Below are positions 42,893-48,805 of a stretch of 48,805 bases of DNA, piece after piece. A model generated the notes under the pieces. It saw nothing but the letters and a program-made list of their open reading frames with translations. It did no database searches and was not told where the DNA came from. This stretch comes from Allomuricauda sp. Its GTDB lineage: Bacteria; Bacteroidota; Bacteroidia; Flavobacteriales; Flavobacteriaceae. A program made the position numbers and the translations under genes. The stretch lies in NCBI GenBank assembly GCA_017795045.1, contig CP051244.1:489528-538332 (forward strand). Reading direction: 5' to 3'. Each line of letters opens with the position of its first letter. The first letter of the stretch is position 1.

Positions 42893-42983
42893 CCAGAGGT
42901 TCATGCTCAATTTCCCGGTTGCTTGTGTAACAAATCACCACAAATTGCGTTCTAATACTCTATCAATCAAAGAGAACACAATC

Positions 42984-44084
42984 ATGTTGCAACGTTTTTT
43001 TATTTTCTGCTCTGGGGCAGATACAGACCTTCTATCCACTTGTTCCAATGGGGAACAAAACAAATATGCCGGAATTGGCGCCACCGTATTCTTTACCGCC
43101 GTCATGGCATTCATCGCCAGTGGGTATGCTCTTTACACCGTTTTTGACAATATTTACACTTCCCTATTCTTCGGATTGATTTGGGGACTGTTTATTTTCA
43201 ACCTGGACCGATACATTGTATCGACCATAAAAAAGCGGGACCATATTAAAAGTGAACTGCTCCAAGCAGCCCCAAGAATCCTTTTGGCACTGATCATAGC
43301 AGTGGTCATCTCAAAACCTTTGGAGATGAAGATTTTTGAGAAAGAGATCAACCAAGTGCTGTTGGAAGAAAAAAATAGCATGACCTTAGCCAACAAGGAA
43401 CAGTTGGCGCTTCAGTACACTCCAAAAATAGAGGCACTCCAACAAGAGATAGCAGGCCTTAAATCCGAAATTGTCCAGAAGGAAACTGAAACCAACGCGC
43501 TGTACGACACTTACATTTCCGAAGCGGAAGGTACGGCAGGAACCGGTCTATTGGGCAAAGGCCCCGTATACCAAGAGAAACGCGAAAAGCACGATGCCTA
43601 TTTGGCGGAGCTCAACACATTGAAGGAAACCAACAGTGCAAAAATCACTGATTTGGAGGCACAGATTGCTGCTTTAAATACAGATTACAATACGGCAGTG
43701 ACCCATTCACAACCCATTATTGATGGGTTTGATGGATTGATGGCCCGCATCAACGCCTTGGGCAAATTACCTTGGTTTCCCTCCTTTTTTATCTTTTTAT
43801 TGTTCCTGGCCATTGAAACGGCCCCCATCATCGCCAAATTATTGGCCCCAAGAGGCGAGTACGATTACAAATTTGAGGAACAGGAAAGTGTGGTGGCCAC
43901 ATGGGTGACCCAAAAAGTGGAACACCGAAAGTTACTGTTGTCCACCGATGGTGAAATCAACCAGCAGATTTACGCCGACATTAAAAATGAAGAGGAACTG
44001 TACCGATACAAAAAGGAAAAGGCAGAGGAATTGCTTCGTCTTCAGGCGGATTCTTTTCATAAAGTGCAGGTAAAAGGACTTTAA
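42984..44084 (+). CDS. DUF4407 membrane/coiled-coil protein
   Basis: A 366-residue protein. After MLQRFFIFCSGADTDLL come a helix pair (about 31-55 and 60-82), a third helix (PRILLALIIAVVISKPLEM, about 98-116), a long Glu/Lys/Gln-rich coiled coil (about 118-255) and a fourth helix (FFIFLLFLAIETAPIIAKLL) before a charged tail. This is the DUF4407 layout; function unknown. I use the ATG at 42984. An in-frame ATG 27 codons upstream adds residues that do not look like the family. It converges on the MutS-like gene with overlapping stops. Confidence 0.88.
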   Translation: MLQRFFIFCSGADTDLLSTCSNGEQNKYAGIGATVFFTAVMAFIASGYALYTVFDNIYTSLFFGLIWGLFIFNLDRYIVSTIKKRDHIKSELLQAAPRILLALIIAVVISKPLEMKIFEKEINQVLLEEKNSMTLANKEQLALQYTPKIEALQQEIAGLKSEIVQKETETNALYDTYISEAEGTAGTGLLGKGPVYQEKREKHDAYLAELNTLKETNSAKITDLEAQIAALNTDYNTAVTHSQPIIDGFDGLMARINALGKLPWFPSFFIFLLFLAIETAPIIAKLLAPRGEYDYKFEEQESVVATWVTQKVEHRKLLLSTDGEINQQIYADIKNEEELYRYKKEKAEELLRLQADSFHKVQVKGL

Positions 44085-45850
44085 TCCACTATTCCCATAT
44101 TCTTGAGCAAGAACGAGGCATTCATATTTTGACAAATGCCCTCTTTAAATTGGTAGTCGAAGTAGAGTTGGCCATTTACAATCTGAGCATCAAAATATTT
44201 GTTTTCCACTTGCGAAAGTTGGTCGGACAATGTGCATAAGCTCAAATCGTGGGTGGCCACCAAACCTGTGGCGCCAATCCGAACCAATCGCTCTACAAAC
44301 TTTTTGGAGCCCTCGGCCTTGTCCACACTATTGGTGCCTTTCAAAATTTCATCGAGCACCACAAAACAATTCCCCTTCTGCAATTCTTCCACGATAAATT
44401 TCAAGCGCTTTAGTTCGGCATAAAAATAGGAGGTTTCATCCGCCAACGAATCCGAAGAACGCATGCTCGTCAACAATCGGACGGGGGCATATTTTACCTC
44501 TTTTCCTTTTACGGGCAATCCCATGTTTGCCATAACAATTTGCAAGGCAACCGCCCTCAAAAAGGTACTCTTCCCCGCCATATTGGCTCCGGTAACGATA
44601 CAAAAACGCCCCTTTCCTATTTCAAAATCGTTCAGTACATTCTTTTTTGGGTCTACCAGCGGATGTCCCACAGCTTTGGCCATTAAAACGGTATCACCTA
44701 CTACCAAATCTGGATAGGTATGGTCGGGATGGTTAAAGGCATAATTCCCCAAACTGATGTACGCATCAAATTGCGCAATGGCAGCAAACCAATCCTCGAT
44801 AACCTTGCCGTATTTTTCTATCCAAGATTCAACCTTATAGGTGTAGTAAAGACTCCATAAACCAAGGCCTTGTGCAAACATTGAAATGAGCAAATTTTGC
44901 TGTTGTTCCAACATCATCATATCTTGGTAGAAGCGTTTTACAATTTTGGAGGTCTTCTCGCCTTTTACTTCCAATTTCTTTTGAAGTTTCTTCAGCAATT
45001 CCGAAGTAAATTGCTGCTCTTCCAGTTCGGAAATCAGCCTTTGATGTTGCTGAATGGTTTCCTGTGCCTCCGAAACCTTTGTTGCAAAGCTTAGAATCTT
45101 CTTAGCATATGTTCCCACGATTCCCAGCCCCAAAAAATACCATACCAGCACCAAACTTTCGGGCACTTTACCCAAGAAGGCCAAGATGATCCATAAAATG
45201 GAAAGCAGTACAAAGATTGGGGCCACTATCCCAACCCACTTTGGTGTGAACCTTATGTGATCTTTCATCCATTTGGAAACCACATTATGAGCAATTTTAG
45301 GCTTTGTTTCCCCGGCCAAGGCCAAAAAATGTTGCCTCCATTCAGGAAGCTTTGCCAATTCCTTGATGGCCTCCTGTTTCTTGAGGATATCTTTTGGCCG
45401 GTCATCCAATAACAGTTGGGCCAACACACCGCTTCCCTGTTTCAGTACCGTTCTATTGCAATACTGATAAAAAGACCCCCTACCGAACAAATCCAAATCT
45501 TGTGCGTAGGGATGCTCGGGTTGTAAAAACTCCCTTCCATCTGGCAAATGGTGAAATTTACGGTCCAGCACCTCCAATTCCGTCTCATTGAGGGCCACCA
45601 ACCGTTCCAAATAGGCTTTTTCCTTTTTCAGGTTGACAAACCGGGCCACGAGATATAAAAACAATGTGATACCAAACACAAAAATTCCAAATACGGCGGA
45701 TTGCCCCCAAAAGAAATAGATGCCTGCCACTAGGGCCACAAAAATGGCGAGTCGGATGGTAGCCAAAAGGCCCAATCGTTTTTTTACTTGTTGAAGATGG
45801 GCAGTATGTTTATCCCGTTGTTGGGTATAGAACTGTTTTACTTTGCTCAT
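44081..45850 (-). CDS. Membrane-anchored MutS-like ATPase
   Basis: A 589-residue protein with the MutS lever and ATPase core but no mismatch-binding N-terminal domain. Four membrane helices are predicted at about 28-48, 51-69, 205-227 and 231-249. The lever region (about 260-375, ending FDAYISLGNYA) precedes Walker A TGANMAGKST (420-429), SDSLADETSYF and Walker B FVVLDE (496-501), with LVATHD later. It may act on DNA at the membrane or use the core for another task. Last gene of a six-gene operon, 7 bp after the MmcQ-like gene. Confidence 0.9.
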   Translation of the reverse strand: MSKVKQFYTQQRDKHTAHLQQVKKRLGLLATIRLAIFVALVAGIYFFWGQSAVFGIFVFGITLFLYLVARFVNLKKEKAYLERLVALNETELEVLDRKFHHLPDGREFLQPEHPYAQDLDLFGRGSFYQYCNRTVLKQGSGVLAQLLLDDRPKDILKKQEAIKELAKLPEWRQHFLALAGETKPKIAHNVVSKWMKDHIRFTPKWVGIVAPIFVLLSILWIILAFLGKVPESLVLVWYFLGLGIVGTYAKKILSFATKVSEAQETIQQHQRLISELEEQQFTSELLKKLQKKLEVKGEKTSKIVKRFYQDMMMLEQQQNLLISMFAQGLGLWSLYYTYKVESWIEKYGKVIEDWFAAIAQFDAYISLGNYAFNHPDHTYPDLVVGDTVLMAKAVGHPLVDPKKNVLNDFEIGKGRFCIVTGANMAGKSTFLRAVALQIVMANMGLPVKGKEVKYAPVRLLTSMRSSDSLADETSYFYAELKRLKFIVEELQKGNCFVVLDEILKGTNSVDKAEGSKKFVERLVRIGATGLVATHDLSLCTLSDQLSQVENKYFDAQIVNGQLYFDYQFKEGICQNMNASFLLKNMGIVD

Positions 45851-45857
45851 TCAAAAA

Positions 45858-46217
45858 TCAATCTAAATCCTCTAATTCCTGCTTTAGTTTTTTGGTAAGA
45901 CTGGCCACTACCAAATCATAGGAATGGTCCAACAATTCTTTGATCAACTGTGGCGGAAGATTGTCCAAAAACAAGGTATTCCAATGCTTTTTGCTCATGT
46001 GGTAGCCCGGAATAATGGCCCCATCGTGTTCTTCCCGAAGTTCTACGGCTCTTTCCGGGTCACACTTTAGATTGCACTGGGCTGGAAGACGCTCCAAGGC
46101 CACCAACGCAAACATTTTTCCCATCACCTTGAATACCAAGGTGCTCTCGTCAAAAGGAAATTCCTCGGTAATCCCTTTTTTATTCAGGCACAGGTTGCGA
46201 AACTCTTCAATGTTCAT
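45858..46217 (-). CDS. MmcQ/YjbR-family DNA-binding-like protein
   Basis: A 119-residue protein with the CyaY-like MmcQ/YjbR fold: FRNLCLNKKGITEEFPF at 6-22, KVMGKMFALVAL, LKCDPERAVELREEH and PGYHMSKKHWNTLFLD. The family is widespread and described as DNA-binding in structure papers; its role is unknown. Its ATG overlaps the upstream stop (ATGA). Confidence 0.9.
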   Translation of the reverse strand: MNIEEFRNLCLNKKGITEEFPFDESTLVFKVMGKMFALVALERLPAQCNLKCDPERAVELREEHDGAIIPGYHMSKKHWNTLFLDNLPPQLIKELLDHSYDLVVASLTKKLKQELEDLD

Positions 46218-46615
46218 GGTCTCACGCCTTCGGAATCATACACAATCACCTTTTCCCACAAGTCTTTGCACTCCTCAATAAAAATCAGATGGGCTTCCTC
46301 TTCCTGATAGGCTTCTTGGGCCTCTGCAGATTCAAAAGTCACGATAAGGGAATAGGTAAAGGAATCGTCCACCACATCCCTGACCGCTTTGGGCGGAGTG
46401 CCCATAAAATTGGTCTTCGCGTATTTGGAGTTGTCCAAAAACTTCTGCAACGAAGCTTCAAACTTGGTCCTCTCCGCATGACTGTCCGGATTCTTGAACC
46501 AGAAGTAAACGGTGTGTGCAAAAGCGTGGTCAAAATTCTCCCCGCCGTTTTTGATCTGTACGCAACTCGTAGCAAATACCCCAACCAAAAGCAGGGTCAA
46601 AATTTTTGTTTTCAT
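46214..46615 (-). CDS. Dabb (stress-responsive A/B barrel) lipoprotein
   Basis: A 133-residue protein with a lipoprotein signal peptide (MKTKILTLLLVGVFATSC) and a Dabb domain starting FAHTVYFWFKNPDS and including PKAVRDVVDDSFTYSLIVTFES. Such ferredoxin-like barrels dimerise and bind small hydrophobic ligands. Export as a lipoprotein is a variation on the mostly cytoplasmic family. It overlaps the MmcQ gene by 4 bp and starts 4 bp after the DUF4230 gene. Confidence 0.88.
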   Translation of the reverse strand: MKTKILTLLLVGVFATSCVQIKNGGENFDHAFAHTVYFWFKNPDSHAERTKFEASLQKFLDNSKYAKTNFMGTPPKAVRDVVDDSFTYSLIVTFESAEAQEAYQEEEAHLIFIEECKDLWEKVIVYDSEGVRP

Positions 46616-46619
46616 ACTG

Positions 46620-47243
46620 TTATTCTTCTAAAAAGTGTTTTTCCCTATTGGAGATTTCCAAAGCGGAGTAGTCCAATCTCCATCCGATGGTCTCCACAAT
46701 TTTTTCTACCAAAAGAACGGCCTGCAACGCTTCTTTGCGAGCGGTATCCATCAATCCACTTTCCGGGATTTTCTGTTTGATGTGTTCCTTGGCCTCTTGA
46801 TTGAGTTTGGTAAGATCATCTGGCGAAAAGCTGTTGAACAATCCATTTTTAATGTCATAAAACTGCAGGTCCGGCTCAATGGAAAGCACTTCGGGTTCTG
46901 GAAAATTATTTAAAATGATCCGCTTCTTCTCCGTATCGGCCTTCAGGTCCAATTTGGTCAAATCGTACCCAATATGTGCCTTTGCCTTGACCACGATCAG
47001 TGCCTTTTTTTTGCTTCGCAACAGGCTCATGAATCGGTCTTTGGTGTTTTCGTAATGGTAGATTTCGGCGAAATCCCCTTCCACAGAAACCAGTTTGCAG
47101 ACGCTCCTGATCTTGTCCAACAACACGGTGGACTGCTGTTTGGTGAGTTCTTTGCTTCTCTTCTTCCGGAATAGCGAGAACAGCCAATACATGAGTATGG
47201 CTCCCAGTATCAATCCAAGAAGTACGTCGATGATATCACCCAT
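46620..47243 (-). CDS. DUF4230 protein
   Basis: A 207-residue protein with one N-terminal helix (IIDVLLGLILGAILMYWLF, about 4-22), a basic linker and a DUF4230 domain (KLVSVEGDFAEIYHYEN...KKALIVVKAKAHIGYDL). The C-terminal domain should face the side opposite the short N-terminus. Function unknown. Its start overlaps the DUF4260 stop by 8 bp. Confidence 0.87.
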   Translation of the reverse strand: MGDIIDVLLGLILGAILMYWLFSLFRKKRSKELTKQQSTVLLDKIRSVCKLVSVEGDFAEIYHYENTKDRFMSLLRSKKKALIVVKAKAHIGYDLTKLDLKADTEKKRIILNNFPEPEVLSIEPDLQFYDIKNGLFNSFSPDDLTKLNQEAKEHIKQKIPESGLMDTARKEALQAVLLVEKIVETIGWRLDYSALEISNREKHFLEE

Positions 47244-47595
47244 TCTTTTTTCCTATTTCACCCAAATGGGTAAACTTAAATCCCTTTTCATATTTTAATC
47301 CGTAGCCCAAGGCCCTGTCCAAGGCCGAATGGGAAAACAAGATGATCCCAATGAGCTGGCATAAAGGTATTGAAAAGTAACTTCCCAGCAGATATACCAA
47401 AACGGCCACTCCCTTATGGTGAAAGAAATTGTACGTAAACGCCCCTACCTTGTTCCCAAAAAGGTAGCCCAGCGCACCAATGTCCGGGGCCAGGATCAAG
47501 ACTGGGAACCACCACCAAGCGTAGTCCAAAAGGCTGAAAAGATAGATACCCAGAACGAACATCATCACCTCTTCCATTTTCAATGTTGTTTTCAC
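47236..47595 (-). CDS. DUF4260 membrane protein
   Basis: A 119-residue, mostly hydrophobic protein with about four helices (FVLGIYLFSLL, WWFPVLILAPDIGALGYLFG, VAVLVYLLGSYF, LIGIILFSHSALDRALGYGLKY). PDIG and SALDRALGYGLKY fit DUF4260. GTG at 47595 overlaps the cyclase stop (GTGA) and gives a natural MKTTLKMEE start; an ATG at 47577 is the alternative. Confidence 0.85.
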   Translation of the reverse strand: MKTTLKMEEVMMFVLGIYLFSLLDYAWWWFPVLILAPDIGALGYLFGNKVGAFTYNFFHHKGVAVLVYLLGSYFSIPLCQLIGIILFSHSALDRALGYGLKYEKGFKFTHLGEIGKKNG

Positions 47596-48344
47596 TTGTC
47601 CTCGATTTTATATAAGATAGGCCTGCTGGGGCTGGCATCATTCTCGAAAGGGGCCACCTGAAGGTCCAAAAAATAGGTCCCGTCCAATACGGTGTTGGGC
47701 ACATAGATGAACTCGGTAATCGTTGCCGCTTTTCTCTGCTTCCCATTCACATTCCAAAAGGCTTTATGGGCCAATAATTCCCCGTTGTCCCGTTCCTTGT
47801 CCACAGAAGGCAGGTCTACCAACAAGTGGTCCACTCCTTTTTTCACCAAATACTGTACCGCCTCTTCCAAAAGGTATGGCGGGTTGGTATCTGAATATTG
47901 TTTGGAACGCTTATCGCCAAGGTTGGGCAAGGTTCGGATGACCAGCGCTTCCCTTTTCTTGTTCCCCAAGGCGTATTTGAGCTGTTTTTCGGAAATAACA
48001 AAATCTTCTCCCTGTTGTTCCGGGGCCACGGTGATCACCTCGGCCAGAAAGAAAAACCGTTTCAGTTTTTGGTTGATGGAATGGAACGCTTCGGTGATAT
48101 GGCCCAAACACTCGGTATGGGTAATATGGGAATGCGGGTTGAACCAGATATCGTTAAAGTTTACCGGCGCCCCTTGGGCCACACTCCCCACAAAATCCCC
48201 TTCTTGATGGGCCTCGATCTTGGGTGGCCCCAAATACCAGGCGTTCACATTGGTTTTCTTCCCGGTCAAGGGAATGGAAATATCCAAGGGGTTGGCCAAA
48301 TCTATCTTGTAATTTTTGGAATTGTGTTTTATGGTTGCAATCAT
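47592..48344 (-). CDS. Cyclase-family (kynurenine formamidase-like) metal hydrolase
   Basis: A 250-residue member of the cyclase/KynB superfamily. The metal motif, normally HxGTHxDxPxH, reads SHITHTECLGH (72-82). The Thr-His and last His are kept, Asp is Glu78, and the first His is displaced to His71 or His73. DFVGSVAQGAPVNF (about 50-63) and ATITEFIYVPN near the C-terminus fit the fold. It heads the operon that ends with the MutS-like gene. Confidence 0.8.
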   Translation of the reverse strand: MIATIKHNSKNYKIDLANPLDISIPLTGKKTNVNAWYLGPPKIEAHQEGDFVGSVAQGAPVNFNDIWFNPHSHITHTECLGHITEAFHSINQKLKRFFFLAEVITVAPEQQGEDFVISEKQLKYALGNKKREALVIRTLPNLGDKRSKQYSDTNPPYLLEEAVQYLVKKGVDHLLVDLPSVDKERDNGELLAHKAFWNVNGKQRKAATITEFIYVPNTVLDGTYFLDLQVAPFENDASPSRPILYKIEDK

Positions 48345-48406
48345 GTACGCTGGACTTATTGTAGTAATTAAGTCAATTCCTTGGATAAATCCAATAAATA
48401 CAGATT

Positions 48407-48490
48407 TTATATCAATTGGGAAGCGGGTTTTATAAACCCAGCATGGGCATCGATCAATTTGGGCAGGAATTTCAGGTGAACATCTACTAG
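48407..48490 (-). pseudogene. Possible C-terminal remnant of a protein gene
   Basis: Minus-strand codons ending in TAA at 48407-48409 give a protein-like tail (VDVHLKFLPKLIDAHAGF and IKPASQLI). The frame runs on into the nested inverted repeat with no start codon of its own, so the upstream part of the gene is missing. The codons resemble the resident genome, not the ORF to the right. Short, so only suggestive. Confidence 0.35.
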
Positions 48491-48555
48491 CTTACCGTAT
48501 CGGTTGATATGATTCGTTAAAAACGAATCATATCTTAGGACGTTAGCGGTAAGCT
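48489..48555. repeat. Nested inverted repeat at the right-hand junction
   Basis: Outer arms AGCTTACCG (48489-48497) and CGGTAAGCT (48547-48555) enclose a perfect 12-bp stem GATATGATTCGT (48506-48517) / ACGAATCATATC (48523-48534) with a TAAAA loop. The unpaired flanks differ in length (8 and 12 nt), giving a long hairpin with an asymmetric bulge, which is the style of a recombination site or regulatory RNA and not of a simple terminator. Confidence 0.75.
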
Positions 48556-48566
48556 GAAAAAACGAA

Positions 48567-48805
48567 ATGCAACTAAAGAAAATCACAGATAAAGGAAAGA
48601 CGGGAAACTTCTATGTTGGTAATTCTGAAATTCTGACTATAAGTTGGAATAACGGGACAAATCCCGACTTTTTTGCATTTGGTGAATCAAGAGAACTTCA
48701 ACAAGTTGACAAAGAATATTTTGCAATCGAGACAGTCGGAGAGAACTATAGACTAATCGAAGAACAACTTCCCTCAAACATAGAAAGCTATAAATCGACA
48801 AAAGA
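48567..48805 (+). CDS. Partial ORF of unknown function, cut by the window end
   Basis: An open frame of 79 codons runs to the window edge. It is AT-richer than the neighbours and uses many AAA, GAA and ATA codons. The product begins MQLKKITDKGKTGNFYV and is polar, without signal peptide or membrane helix. I recognise no family. It follows the nested inverted repeat by 11 bp, so both may belong to one inserted unit. Confidence 0.6.
   Translation, partial: MQLKKITDKGKTGNFYVGNSEILTISWNNGTNPDFFAFGESRELQQVDKEYFAIETVGENYRLIEEQLPSNIESYKSTK

Noticed and set aside
42903..42983. Upstream ATG adding 27 residues to the DUF4407 protein.
   Set aside because: The extra residues do not resemble the family N-terminus, which begins at MLQRFFIFCSGADTDLL.
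48489..48555. The nested inverted repeat as an integron attC site.
   Set aside because: The core reads GTTAGCG and not GTTRRRY, and no paired RYYYAAC is found on the left arm. Kept only as a structured repeat.

Overview
The window reads as a piece of a marine-type Flavobacteriaceae (Bacteroidota) chromosome. The support is family-level: a fused CcoNO cytochrome cbb3 subunit, DUF4407/DUF4230/DUF4260 proteins, promoters of the Bacteroidota type (TTG, 17-23 bp, TAnnTTTG), and many genes without Shine-Dalgarno sequences. Most genes are on the minus strand and most are intact, compact housekeeping or energy genes. There is no phage, transposase or CRISPR array.

Region 1 (1-14.2 kb) is core metabolism: a partial tRNA-Ser, tatD-ansA, a small retropepsin-like protein, a GNAT acetyltransferase, the 2-oxoglutarate dehydrogenase genes odhA-odhB, a secreted amidohydrolase, an aminotransferase-galE sugar pair, and divergent waaA (Kdo transferase) followed by a sugar transporter.

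Region 2 (14.2-35 kb) is the most interesting part: a low-oxygen island. It holds a Crp/Fnr regulator, the cytochrome cbb3 oxidase operon ccoS-ccoNO-ccoQ-ccoP-ccoG-ccoH with a TauE-like protein, the copper ATPase ccoI, the anaerobic haem enzyme HemN, three tandem-domain universal stress proteins, a hibernation-factor-like protein, phosphofructokinase, an acyl-CoA hydrolase/CoA-transferase, and an unusual pair made of a GCS2-CBS fusion and an AstE-like deacylase. Eight promoters here share one architecture. Each has a 12-bp dyad, TGAYR-N2-YRTCA or one base away from it, centred exactly 29.5 bp upstream of the first base of a TAnnTTTG-like -7 box, which matches an activator at about -41.5. One dyad serves both ccoI and fnr. 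The simplest reading is one FNR-type regulon that couples microaerobic respiration, anaerobic haem synthesis, glycolysis, ribosome hibernation, stress proteins and an uncharacterised amide-forming/amide-cleaving pair.

Region 3 (35-48.8 kb) holds a PLP ammonia-lyase, a PAS histidine kinase with a single-domain response regulator, a Zn/Cd-type P-ATPase with its Fur-family regulator, tRNA-Leu, an M20 dipeptidase, a PhnA-like protein, and a DUF4407 membrane protein convergent with a membrane-anchored MutS-like ATPase that ends a tight six-gene operon. At the right edge the style changes: a nested inverted repeat separates a possible gene remnant from an AT-richer partial ORF, which suggests the start of an accessory insertion.
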